Shown: positions 1 to 7,773 of the stretch, one piece after another
Position numbering within the stretch: the first letter of the stretch is position 1
How the letters are laid out: each line of letters starts with the position of its first letter
Assembly: GCA_947624865.1 (NCBI GenBank)
Contig: CANQMH010000005.1
Span: forward strand, 1-47,842
Direction: 5' to 3'
Length of the DNA: 47,842 nucleotides
DNA from: an uncultured Clostridia bacterium
Lineage (GTDB): Bacteria; Bacillota; Clostridia; Oscillospirales; Acutalibacteraceae
The notes under the pieces: model-generated
The model's input: the letters and a program-made list of their open reading frames with translations, nothing else
The model's database searches: none
What the model was told of the DNA's origin: nothing
Made by a program: the position numbers and the translations under genes

Positions 1-22
1 GTATTCCTTTAGGCATAAAAAT

Positions 23-69
23 CACCCCTCCTGTTAAACATTGTATCACAATGTCTAACAGGAGGGGTG
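23..69 (-). terminator. Rho-independent terminator downstream of mgtE
   Basis: 22-bp inverted repeat with one mismatch (CACCCCTCCTGTTAaACATTGT atc ACAATGTcTAACAGGAGGGGTG), 3-nt loop, followed on the minus strand by ATTTTTATG. Confidence 0.75.
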
Positions 70-97
70 CATTTCAATTTTCGGCGGATTTTTTATG

Positions 98-1468
98 TTA
101 TATTCCTAAAATGCTCGTTGCGATTGCAAAGTAAATCAACAGTGAAAGTGAGTCGCAGACTGTTGAAATGAGCGGATTTGCCATAACGGCTGGGTCAAAT
201 CCTATCTTGCTTGCCAAAAGCGGAAGGCTTGAGCCTACAAGCTTTGACATCATAATTGTTCCTATAAGCGTAAGCGAAACAACAAGGGCAATCCAGAAAG
301 CGCCCTCTTTTCCGTTTAAGTCAAACAGCATAAGCTTTATGAAATTTGCAACTGCGAGCGTTACACCGCAAAGTATTGATACTCTGAATTCTTTCCAAAG
401 CACCTTAAACATACTTTTAAACTCAATTTCGCCCAAAGACAGGGAACGGATTACCGAAACCGAAGCCTGAGAGCCTGCATTACCGCCAGAACCTGTAATC
501 ATCGGAATGAATGACGAAAGTATAATAACACTTGCCAGCGCGCCTTCAAACGAAGAAATAATCGTGCTTGTAAAGGTTGCCGACAGCATAAGTACAAGCA
601 GCCACGGAATACGCTTTTTGTATATTCCCCAAACGCTTGTTTTCATATAAGGTTTGTCGGAAGGAAGCACAGCTGCCATCTTTTCAATATCTTCCGTAGC
701 TTCTTCCTGAATAACGTCAATAGCGTCGTCAATGGTAACAATGCCGACAAGCCGGTTTTCGTTATCTACAACGGGAAGTGCAAGGAAGTTGTAGTTTGAA
801 AACATCTGGGCAACCTGTTCCTGGTCGTCAAGAGTGTTTACCGAGATGACATTCTCCTCCATCATTTCTTTAACGAGAGCGTCATCATCCGAAAGCAAAA
901 GGTCTTTTACAGTTGCAATGCCTATTAGCTTGCCGTAATCGTTTGTCACATAGCAGGTGTATATGGTTTCTTTGTCAACACCTGTTCTTCTTATTCTTTT
1001 AATTGCCATTTCTGCTGTCATTTCGGGACGGAGAATAATAAACTCCGTCGTCATAATCGAGCCTGCGCTGTCCTCAGGATACTTTAAAAGTTCATTTATC
1101 TGCTTTCTCATATCCTTGTCTGCCTGACGTAAAATTCGTTTTACAACATTGGCAGGCATTTCCTCAATAAGGTCAACTGCGTCATCCACGAACAGCTCGT
1201 CAACAACTTCTTTAAGTTCGCTGTCGCTGAAGCCGTGAATCAGGAACTGCTGAGTTTCGTCATCCATCTCGACAAAAGTTTCGGCTGCAAGCTCCTTTGG
1301 CAGAATACGAAACAGAATAGGCATTTTTTCATCCTGTAACTCTTCAAATACCGCCGCAATGTCATACGGTTTCATAGTTATCAGGATGTCACGAAGAGTA
1401 TTGTACTTTTTTTCTTCAAGCAATACTCTTATAGTTTCCGTAAGAGTTACGTTAACCTGTTCCATCAT
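98..1468 (-). CDS. mgtE: MgtE family magnesium transporter (N domain, CBS pair, TM domain)
   Basis: 456 aa; MgtE_N-like acidic region, CBS repeats (SIMTTEFIILRPEMTAEMAIKRIR...), conserved TM segment ITGSGGNAGSQASVSVIRSLSLGEI; SD GGAGGAAAG before ATG ATG. Confidence 0.95.
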   Translation of the reverse strand: MMEQVNVTLTETIRVLLEEKKYNTLRDILITMKPYDIAAVFEELQDEKMPILFRILPKELAAETFVEMDDETQQFLIHGFSDSELKEVVDELFVDDAVDLIEEMPANVVKRILRQADKDMRKQINELLKYPEDSAGSIMTTEFIILRPEMTAEMAIKRIRRTGVDKETIYTCYVTNDYGKLIGIATVKDLLLSDDDALVKEMMEENVISVNTLDDQEQVAQMFSNYNFLALPVVDNENRLVGIVTIDDAIDVIQEEATEDIEKMAAVLPSDKPYMKTSVWGIYKKRIPWLLVLMLSATFTSTIISSFEGALASVIILSSFIPMITGSGGNAGSQASVSVIRSLSLGEIEFKSMFKVLWKEFRVSILCGVTLAVANFIKLMLFDLNGKEGAFWIALVVSLTLIGTIMMSKLVGSSLPLLASKIGFDPAVMANPLISTVCDSLSLLIYFAIATSILGI

Positions 1469-1526
1469 CTTTCCTCCTTTTTAATTCATGGAGTAAAGAC
1501 GTGTTTCCCTCAGGCATAAATATAAG

Positions 1527-1565
1527 GCAGCACCGCACAATAAAACATAGTATTGCAGGTGTTGC
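1527..1565 (-). promoter_or_regulatory. Leader hairpin between the mgtE upstream sORF and mgtE
   Basis: Minus strand GCAACACCTGCAATA ctatgttt TATTGTGCGGTGCTGC folds as a ~15-bp stem with one mismatch and one bulge, starting immediately after the sORF stop codon. Confidence 0.5.
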
Positions 1566-1566
1566 G

Positions 1567-1653
1567 TTAAGCTATAAACAAAACGAACGCAAATGCGCGC
1601 ATTTTGCTGCAACTTCGCCCGGGTACAGCGCCTTTATTACCATCTGCGTCCAT
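1567..1653 (-). CDS. Putative 28-aa leader peptide upstream of mgtE (MDADGNKGAVPGRSCSKMRAFAFVLFIA)
   Basis: ATG...TAA on the minus strand preceded by AGAGGTGA at ~8-nt spacing, inside the mgtE 5' leader. Below the ORF-track length cutoff. Confidence 0.45.
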   Translation of the reverse strand: MDADGNKGAVPGRSCSKMRAFAFVLFIA

Positions 1654-1711
1654 TAAGTTTTCACCTCTTCATGAAAAATTTACAAATAATGCGGTAAATC
1701 CCACTCTTTAT

Positions 1712-1740
1712 ATTCTATTCTATTTTTAATTTGTTGTCAA
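1712..1740 (-). promoter_or_regulatory. Sigma-A type promoter of the mgtE leader transcript
   Basis: Minus strand TTGACA (1740-1735), 17-nt spacer, TAGAAT (1717-1712). Confidence 0.65.
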
Positions 1741-1799
1741 CGCATTTTTAATACTAATCTCTGATTAATCGGGTGCATATTTCTTATTTTCAATTTACC

Positions 1800-1827
1800 T
1801 TGATTTTTATAAAAAATAATGTATAAT
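1800..1827 (+). promoter_or_regulatory. Sigma-A type promoter upstream of the 1877 CDS
   Basis: TTGATT, 16-nt spacer, TATAAT; divergent from the mgtE promoter. Confidence 0.5.
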
Positions 1828-1876
1828 ATATGTTGTATCAAACAAATAATTATAATGTTTTATTGGGAGGAAAGTT

Positions 1877-2455
1877 ATGAATAATATGGTAAAAAAGTAT
1901 GTTCCGTATGCGGCAGTAATATTTGCCATTTATATGATAGTACCCCTTTTGTTCAGAAATCAGGCAATGGGAAATTTCGTTGCCATAGCATTTTACTTTA
2001 TTTTTCCCGGTACGGCAATAGTAAGTTCGGCTATTTACTGTGCAAAGTACGGTCTTGACTTTCTGTTCGCGCTGATTGCTCCTGTTGCATTTCTTCCGAG
2101 TATGCTGATATACTACGGAGGCTTTGACCCCAAATATATTTTAACAAATATTATTTTGCTTGTTGTATATTTGGTTTCAGGAATTTTCGGCCTGTTTGTT
2201 GGTGATATTGCTTTGGGAGATAAGCGCAGAAAGCGTGAAGAGGCTGAAAAGGCAGAGGCTGAGGAAATGATGCTTGAAGCAAAGCGCCGTGAAAGTATTG
2301 AAATGGAAAAAATGATAAATAACGAGTCATATTCAGATTATGACGAAGATTTTGATTATGACAAATATACTTCTGATATTGATAAGTCTGATGCGAAGTC
2401 AACCGAAGAAGAGATTAATGATATTCTCAATGAATTTGGTTCTTCCGAAAACTAA
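1877..2455 (+). CDS. Conserved-type membrane protein with charged acidic C-terminal tail
   Basis: 192 aa, several TM segments then an E/K/D-rich tail; SD GGGAGGAAAG before ATG. Confidence 0.75.
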   Translation: MNNMVKKYVPYAAVIFAIYMIVPLLFRNQAMGNFVAIAFYFIFPGTAIVSSAIYCAKYGLDFLFALIAPVAFLPSMLIYYGGFDPKYILTNIILLVVYLVSGIFGLFVGDIALGDKRRKREEAEKAEAEEMMLEAKRRESIEMEKMINNESYSDYDEDFDYDKYTSDIDKSDAKSTEEEINDILNEFGSSEN

Positions 2456-2458
2456 TGA

Positions 2459-3517
2459 TTAAATACAATAAAGATTTGTGTCCCACGCAGGAATGTAAGG
2501 ATGGTGGCGCAGATAAATTTTGTAAGTAGGATTAAGCTCCTTAACAAGAAGCGGAAGTTTGAAAATATCTTCAAATCTGTGATACGCTGAGAAATTAAGC
2601 TTAGGTTTAAAGTTTTTCAGCGTATTTTTCATACCCAGAAGCGTTTCATAGTCTGCTCCCTCAACATCCGCTTTAATATAACTTGCGGACGATCCGCACA
2701 GAACGGAGTCTACCGTTGCAACACGCGTCTTTGTGCCGTTCTCTGATATTGCGCTGTTGCGGCCTGCCTTGTTGTTAAAGTCAAGAAAGGTGTTTTTGCT
2801 GTATGCGCCAAGCTGCCATAAGTCTGTATTTTTTAAATTTCCGCAATTTTTTTTGAGTTTTTCAAAATTTTTTGAATTAGGCTCAAATGCAATAATCTTA
2901 CGGTATTCTCCTTTTGAATAATGCAAAAATTCGTCAATTGTATCGCCGTTGTATGCGCCCAAATCAACATATACTTCGTTATTGCCGAGTTTTAAAATAT
3001 TGTCAAAGGCTTCGCTTTTAGCGGTTGTAATCTCGTCAAGCAGACTTATTTCACCGGTATAATAAAATTTGAGTATGCTTTTATACACTCTGCGCGACTG
3101 TTCGTCAGAAAGAAGAGCATATGCCGAGTTGATGTTATTTCTGTTCTCATTTATAAAAAAATCATCAAAAAGGGTACTGCCGAACACAGGAACGCTTGGG
3201 ACTAACACTGTGTGTTTCAGAGCAATGTGCTTTATATTACTCATAACATCGGTCAGCTGGCTTGCAAAGCAGAGAGCAATGTTGAAATCATAAAATTCCG
3301 TTTCAATTTCCGAGAGTTTTTTAACAGTAAAGCCGTGAAAGCTTTGACCTCTCACAAATTCATCGCTTGCCATAACGGCACTTGCCTTTATTCCAAAATA
3401 CTCAAAGGCAGACAGAACCTTGTCGGCACCGTCGCCCATTCCGTAAAGAACAACGGGTTTGCCGTCATTTTTCATTCTGCTCCAAACGCTTGTAAGATTT
3501 TCAAAAAGATTCTGCAT
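2459..3517 (-). CDS. FkbM family SAM-dependent methyltransferase
   Basis: EVYVDLGAYNGDTIDEFL, IIAFEPNSKNFEKL, SYIKADVEGADYETLLGMKNTL are FkbM-type motifs. Start moved from 3586 to ATG 3517 (MQNLFENL) because the longer ORF runs into the 5S gene. Confidence 0.85.
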   Translation of the reverse strand: MQNLFENLTSVWSRMKNDGKPVVLYGMGDGADKVLSAFEYFGIKASAVMASDEFVRGQSFHGFTVKKLSEIETEFYDFNIALCFASQLTDVMSNIKHIALKHTVLVPSVPVFGSTLFDDFFINENRNNINSAYALLSDEQSRRVYKSILKFYYTGEISLLDEITTAKSEAFDNILKLGNNEVYVDLGAYNGDTIDEFLHYSKGEYRKIIAFEPNSKNFEKLKKNCGNLKNTDLWQLGAYSKNTFLDFNNKAGRNSAISENGTKTRVATVDSVLCGSSASYIKADVEGADYETLLGMKNTLKNFKPKLNFSAYHRFEDIFKLPLLVKELNPTYKIYLRHHPYIPAWDTNLYCI

Positions 3518-3540
3518 AATATCACCGTTTTTAATATAAA

Positions 3541-3575
3541 AAAGAAGCGCCCACCCTACTGGGTGGACACTTTTA
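3541..3575 (-). terminator. Terminator of the 5S rRNA transcript
   Basis: Minus strand CCACCC agta GGGTGG gcgcttcTTTTTT. Confidence 0.7.
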
Positions 3576-3577
3576 AG

Positions 3578-3696
3578 TGTTGGCATCTCCCTATTTTTCC
3601 GGGCCGTCGCCAGCCAAGTATTTTCGGCACCACTGAGCTTAACTTCTGTGTTCGGTATGGGAACAGGTGGACCCTCAGCGTCATCAACACCAACTG
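3578..3696 (-). rRNA. rrf: 5S ribosomal RNA (orphan, no adjacent 16S/23S)
   Basis: Minus strand GTTGGTGTTGATGACGCTGAGGGTCCACCTGTTCCCATACCGAACACAGAAGTTAAGCTCAGTGGTGCCGAAAATACTTGGCTGGCGACGGCCCGGAAAAATAGGGAGATGCCAAC matches the 5S consensus (CCCATxCCGAACACxGAAGTTAAGC); terminal helix GTTGG/CCAAC. Confidence 0.95.
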
Positions 3697-3715
3697 TTTT
3701 TTCAGAACAATAGCT

Positions 3716-3744
3716 ATTATACTACGCGTTGTTTTAATTGTCAA
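3716..3744 (-). promoter_or_regulatory. Consensus sigma-A promoter of the orphan 5S gene
   Basis: Minus strand TTGACA, 17-nt spacer (attaaaacaacgcgtag), TATAAT, ~20 nt upstream of the 5S. Confidence 0.85.
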
Positions 3745-3829
3745 CACTTTTTTATATTTTTTTAAATTTTTTATTTTTATATTCAATCTCTATATTTATC
3801 AATAAGATTAAAAAGATTTCCGGCAGTAA

Positions 3830-4033
3830 TTAGCAATTTATAGGTTCAGCATAAAACAAAACGCTTGGGCGAATTTCCCAAGCGTTTTGTTTTATGTAAA
3901 TATGACTGCAATTTCTGTGCAATTCGTTTGAACTCATTTTTTTGCACCTTGCACGTTTGTTCCCGAACAAAATTACTCTTGCCGAATAGCTTACGGCATA
4001 TAAAATAAAAATGAATACACAAAGATTTAACAT
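3830..4033 (-). CDS. Candidate small membrane protein (<=67 aa)
   Basis: MLNLCVFIFILYAVSYSARVILFGNKRARCKK...: N-terminal TM segment then basic residues; strong SD AAGGAGGAAGG 7 nt before ATG. Confidence 0.45.
   Translation of the reverse strand: MLNLCVFIFILYAVSYSARVILFGNKRARCKKMSSNELHRNCSHIYIKQNAWEIRPSVLFYAEPINC
3850..3896. terminator. Perfect 20-bp hairpin, probable bidirectional terminator
   Basis: CATAAAACAAAACGCTTGGG cgaattt CCCAAGCGTTTTGTTTTATG. Confidence 0.75.
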
Positions 4034-4037
4034 ATAG

Positions 4038-4070
4038 CCTTCCTCCTTATACTTTAATTATAAGGGAAGG
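4038..4070 (-). promoter_or_regulatory. Hairpin sequestering the SD of the small membrane-protein ORF
   Basis: Minus strand CCTTCCCTTATA attaaag TATAAGgaGGAAGG: 12-bp stem with a 2-nt bulge containing the SD. Confidence 0.45.
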
Positions 4071-4142
4071 CGTGTCCCATAAAATGGACTTTGATTATAT
4101 TGTATTTTAATATAGCAGATATACAATCTTAACTGCAAAACA

Positions 4143-4192
4143 AAAACTGCGTCAACAGTTTAATTTTATGACTGTCAGCGCAGTTTGTTTAT
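4143..4192 (-). terminator. Terminator-like hairpin downstream of the DegT aminotransferase
   Basis: AAACTGCGtcaACAGT ... ACTGTcagCGCAGTTT. Confidence 0.55.
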
Positions 4193-4203
4193 ACGTGTAA
4201 AAA

Positions 4204-5409
4204 TTATTTAAGAGTATTTATGCATTGTTTAAATGTTTCAATCACATACCACGCGTCATCATCAGAGAGAGTGGTATTCATTGGCAGAGTAAGCTGATTT
4301 TTATGCATATTGTATGCGTTTGGATAATCGGTAATTTTAAATCCGCGTTTGCTGTAAGCCGAAAGCATTGGCAGCGGTTTGAAGTGAACATTGCACATTA
4401 TTCCGTGTTCTGCCATCATATTATAAAATTTGTTTCGGTATTCAGCATCCTTGCCGATAAAGCGCACAAAGTAAAGATGTCCGCTGCTGCGGTGGTTTTC
4501 ATCACAATGATTCAGCACCTGAACGGGCAAATCCTTAAATTCTTCATTATAAAGTCTGATAAGCTCGTGTCTGCGTTCAAGAATTTTGTCATAACGCGAA
4601 AGCTGGGCTATACCAAGCGCCGCCAAAACATCGGGCATATTACATTTATATTGCGTATCTACAACGTCATATTCCCATGCGGCAACCTTATTTTTTTGAT
4701 AAGCGTCCTTTGTTTGTCCGTGAAGAGAAAGCAGCATATACTGCTTGTACATATCCTCCTCGTCAATGCCCTCGTGAGCTCTGTGAACGGCGGCTCCGCC
4801 CTCTGAGGTAGTCATATTCTTAACAGCATGAAAACTAAAGTTTGTGAAGTCGGCAATTTCACCGCACATTTTTCCGTGCCATTGAGCTCCGAACGCGTGG
4901 GCTCCGTCAGACATAACAAAAACCCTGCCGAATTTTTCCTGAATTCCATTTTTAGGACGGAAAACATCCTTTTTTCGCTCAACAGCTTCAAAAATTCTGT
5001 CATAATCACAAATTACGCCTGCAAGGTCAACGGGAATTATAACCTTTGTGTTGTGATTTATGGCCTCTTCCATTTTATCATAGTCCATTTCATAACTGCC
5101 GCATTTGCAGTCGATCATAACAGGCTTTGCACCTACATGATATATTATTGATGCAGTGGCAGTATATGTATAGGCAGGAACAATAACTTCGTCGCCGGGA
5201 CCTATTCCGAGAATACGCAGCGTAAGCTCGGCACACGAGGTTTGTGACGAAAGACAGACAGCTCTGTTTACGTGGCAGAAATCTGCAATTTTATTTTCAA
5301 ACAATTTTGTTTCGGGCCCTGTTGTTATCCATCCTGATTTTATAACCTTAATTACTTCGTCTATTTCAGCCTGAGAAATATCAGGCGGCGAAAAAGGAAT
5401 TTTTCTCAT
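4204..5409 (-). CDS. DegT/DnrJ/EryC1/StrS (ArnB-type) PLP-dependent sugar aminotransferase
   Basis: IKSGWITTGPETKLFENKIADF, LTLRILGIGPGDEVIVPAYTYTATA, SFHAVKNMTTSEGGA (PLP lysine region). Start at ATG 5409 (MRKIPFSPPDIS) with SD AAGGAG. Confidence 0.92.
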   Translation of the reverse strand: MRKIPFSPPDISQAEIDEVIKVIKSGWITTGPETKLFENKIADFCHVNRAVCLSSQTSCAELTLRILGIGPGDEVIVPAYTYTATASIIYHVGAKPVMIDCKCGSYEMDYDKMEEAINHNTKVIIPVDLAGVICDYDRIFEAVERKKDVFRPKNGIQEKFGRVFVMSDGAHAFGAQWHGKMCGEIADFTNFSFHAVKNMTTSEGGAAVHRAHEGIDEEDMYKQYMLLSLHGQTKDAYQKNKVAAWEYDVVDTQYKCNMPDVLAALGIAQLSRYDKILERRHELIRLYNEEFKDLPVQVLNHCDENHRSSGHLYFVRFIGKDAEYRNKFYNMMAEHGIMCNVHFKPLPMLSAYSKRGFKITDYPNAYNMHKNQLTLPMNTTLSDDDAWYVIETFKQCINTLK

Positions 5410-5412
5410 CCT

Positions 5413-5542
5413 AAAATCTCCTTGTGTATAGGTGTTTGGAATGAACAAAACACGTTAATTGCACAGATACATACACTAAATTATACATCAACTATCAATA
5501 AATGTAAAGTTTTAGTGAAAAGTATTTACACAAGGAGATTTT
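5413..5542 (-). repeat. 16-bp perfect inverted repeat flanking the spoIIID-DegT intergenic region
   Basis: AAAATCTCCTTGTGTA (5413-5428) and TACACAAGGAGATTTT (5527-5542); the proximal arm contains the DegT SD. Confidence 0.6.
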
Positions 5543-5544
5543 GC

Positions 5545-5820
5545 TCACTTATTTGTATTGTTGTTCTGCATTTTCTCTTTAAGATATTTATTCTTAGTCG
5601 CCATTCCGCCCCGAATGTGACGTTCGTTTTTGTTGGTGTCAAGAATTTGGCGAACCTCGCGGTACATTGCGGGATTAAGAACCTTAAGCCTTTGGCTGAC
5701 ATCCTTGTGAACGGTGCTTTTGCTTACTCCGAATTTTTTTGCAGCCTTTCTTACGGTTGCCTTGCTCTCTATTATGTATTCGCCGAGCATTGCGGCTCGT
5801 TCCTCCACTATTCCTTTCAC
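5545..5820 (-). CDS. spoIIID: Stage III sporulation transcriptional regulator SpoIIID
   Basis: IVEERAAMLGEYIIESKATVRKAAKKFGVSKSTVHKDVSQRL...RHIRGGMATKNKY matches SpoIIID. GTG start at 5820 with SD AGGAGGG. Confidence 0.92.
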   Translation of the reverse strand: MKGIVEERAAMLGEYIIESKATVRKAAKKFGVSKSTVHKDVSQRLKVLNPAMYREVRQILDTNKNERHIRGGMATKNKYLKEKMQNNNTNK

Positions 5821-6112
5821 AAAAAGCCCTCCTATCAATCTTGCTAATTTATATGCGGGCAATTTGCGGTGTATTCATTTGCACCAACAAGGCAAATATA
5901 TTTATCGTTATTGGATTATAATCTTACAATCGTAAGTAATGATGGAACAGAAAAATGAACAACAGGGGCTTGTGATATATTGCTGTAATCATATATAATA
6001 GATTGTTAATTAGTAAAAATGCTAAAAAATTAAAAAAATTTATATTAATTTATTTAATTGATTTGCAGGAATGCAAATGTTATAATAAATATTAAAGAAA
6101 GAGGTGTTTTTT

Positions 6113-7573
6113 ATGAACAAGACTATAGTAAGAGTTAAAAAAATTTCTGTTCTGTTTCTTGTGTTTTTGCTGATGTTTTCAGTAATTTCATCAACATCAC
6201 TTGTAACAGCTTCTGCTTATACGGCAGAAGAAAAAGGTGAAGTTACCTATAACAAAGAGCTTTATGATAACAATAAAGCCGTTTGCGACAAAATTGCAGA
6301 AGGACTGCAAAATCTTGAAAAAGAGATTAATGTGAGTGAATTCAAACTGACAAGTAAAGATTTAAGGGATATAATGAAAACCGTAATCAGAAAACATCCC
6401 GAAATTTTCTATGTGGATTTATCATTTAAGGTAGGCACTGACGGAACTTATGCAGTTGTACTTATTCCGACCTATATCGGTGATTCAGCAACTATAGCTG
6501 AACAGCGCAAAGCATTGGAAGAAAAAGCCAAAGAATATACCGATAAAATAGACAGCTCAATGTCAGAATTTAAAAAGGCAGTAATACTTCACGATGAGCT
6601 TGCATTAAATTGCAGATATCTTAATGAAGGCAGCGACGGTCACGTTACCGCATATGATGCTCTTATAAAGGGCGCGGCTAACTGTCAGGGATATTCATCA
6701 GCTTATTCATATCTTCTTTCACTGGTTGGCGTATCAAGTGAATTTGTAGAATCGTCGGCAATGTATCATGTATGGAACAAGGTGTGCATAGACGGCGAGT
6801 ACTACAATGTTGATCTTACGTGGGACGATCCTGTGCCTAATAAGGAAGGTCATGTAGGCCACAGTTATTTTCTGCTGAGCGATGCTACAATTTCCAGCGG
6901 TGAAGATGAAATTTCAAGGCACTACGGTTTTGACTATGAATCTTTTAAATCAACAAGCACCAAGTACGATAATTATATGTACCGTGAGTTTGATACAAAA
7001 TTCTGTTATATCGGCGAAGACTGCTATGTAATTGACAATAAATATGCGTCAAATTATGAAAAATGTTTGTTAAAGTATAACTCCGATACTGATACGGCAG
7101 AGATTGTAGAGCGCTTTGACTATAAATGGATGTCGGGTGCAACAAGTTATTGGCAGGGCGGATTTATGAGTCTTGATGTATACAGCGGAAAACTTTATTT
7201 CAACTCTCCTGATTGTATCTATACATATGATGTAAATACCAAAACTGCCAAGCGCTTTTCAGAGGACAATACATTGCCGGGTGATTATTACGGAATGATA
7301 ATCAAAAAAGGTGATGTTTATGCGGCATTAAGCGAGAATCCAAATACAGAAGGTACATTACAGTATATTGACTCTATTTCAGAGGCATTACTCGGAGACG
7401 CAGATTTGAATGGCGTTGTACAGGTAATAGATGCCACCTTGATTCAAAAGTATTGTGCAAGCCTTGAAGAATTTACATCTGAACAGTTTGATGTTTCAGA
7501 CTTTAATGGCGACGGCATTGTAAATGTCCAAGATGCAACAGAAATCCAGAAGTATTTGGCCGGACTATTATAA
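6113..7573 (+). CDS. Secreted transglutaminase-like protein with C-terminal type I dockerin
   Basis: Signal peptide; transglutaminase core (GAANCQGYSSAYSYLLSLVGVSSEFV...MYHVWNKVCIDGEYYNVDLTWDDP); dockerin repeats GDADLNGVVQVIDATLIQKY and DFNGDGIVNVQDATEIQKYLAG at ~7394-7570. Confidence 0.9.
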   Translation: MNKTIVRVKKISVLFLVFLLMFSVISSTSLVTASAYTAEEKGEVTYNKELYDNNKAVCDKIAEGLQNLEKEINVSEFKLTSKDLRDIMKTVIRKHPEIFYVDLSFKVGTDGTYAVVLIPTYIGDSATIAEQRKALEEKAKEYTDKIDSSMSEFKKAVILHDELALNCRYLNEGSDGHVTAYDALIKGAANCQGYSSAYSYLLSLVGVSSEFVESSAMYHVWNKVCIDGEYYNVDLTWDDPVPNKEGHVGHSYFLLSDATISSGEDEISRHYGFDYESFKSTSTKYDNYMYREFDTKFCYIGEDCYVIDNKYASNYEKCLLKYNSDTDTAEIVERFDYKWMSGATSYWQGGFMSLDVYSGKLYFNSPDCIYTYDVNTKTAKRFSEDNTLPGDYYGMIIKKGDVYAALSENPNTEGTLQYIDSISEALLGDADLNGVVQVIDATLIQKYCASLEEFTSEQFDVSDFNGDGIVNVQDATEIQKYLAGLL

Positions 7574-7595
7574 AATATATAACTTTTATTATCAG

Positions 7596-7625
7596 AAAGA
7601 ACTGCTATGCAGTTCTTTTTGTTTT
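7596..7625 (+). terminator. Rho-independent terminator
   Basis: AAAGAACTGC tat GCAGTTCTTT then a T-rich run. Confidence 0.8.
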
Positions 7626-7708
7626 TTTAGAAAAAATTTTGTCAACATGGTAAATAATTGTTTTTGTAAAAGTTTTATTTGTAGTTTTTTAGTAAATTAT
7701 TATTTTTG

Positions 7709-7737
7709 TTGTTTTTAAAATTACTTTATGATATAAT
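7709..7737 (+). promoter_or_regulatory. Sigma-A type promoter of the metF operon
   Basis: TTGTTT, 17-nt spacer, TATAAT. Confidence 0.55.
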
Positions 7738-7773
7738 TTAAAAGATAAATTTTTTAACTTGGTGGTAAGAACA

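Noticed and set aside
168-470. Antisense ORFs such as 168-470, 4225-4806, 4828-5151, 7894-8289, 9711-9983, 10942-11301, 16722-17009, 43413-43991
   Set aside because: Opposite to confidently assigned genes, lacking recognisable motifs; treated as shadow ORFs.
1470-1705. M-box (ykoK) riboswitch upstream of mgtE
   Set aside because: The expected conserved core (GGTGAGGCTCCTA..., CTGCCC-GAAA-GTC) was not found by eye; left as an unknown leader pending an Rfam scan.
2455-2459. Convergent genes with a 3-bp gap (also 11649/11652) as an unusual overlap
   Set aside because: Tight convergent ends are common in compact bacterial genomes.
3518-3586. N-terminal extension of the FkbM ORF (MPTLKSVHPVGWALLFYIKNGDI)
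   Set aside because: Overlaps the 5S 3' end and terminator; ATG 3517 is the sensible start.
3212-3805. ORFs 3212-3805 (+) and 3556-3786 (-)
   Set aside because: They lie across the 5S rRNA gene, its promoter and terminator; spurious.
5422-5935. ORFs 5422-5847, 5714-5935 and 5739-5921 (+)
   Set aside because: Antisense to spoIIID and its upstream region with no family signature.
7574-7773. SAM riboswitch or T-box upstream of metF
   Set aside because: Only an upstream terminator and a sigma-A promoter were recognised; no S-box or T-box core.
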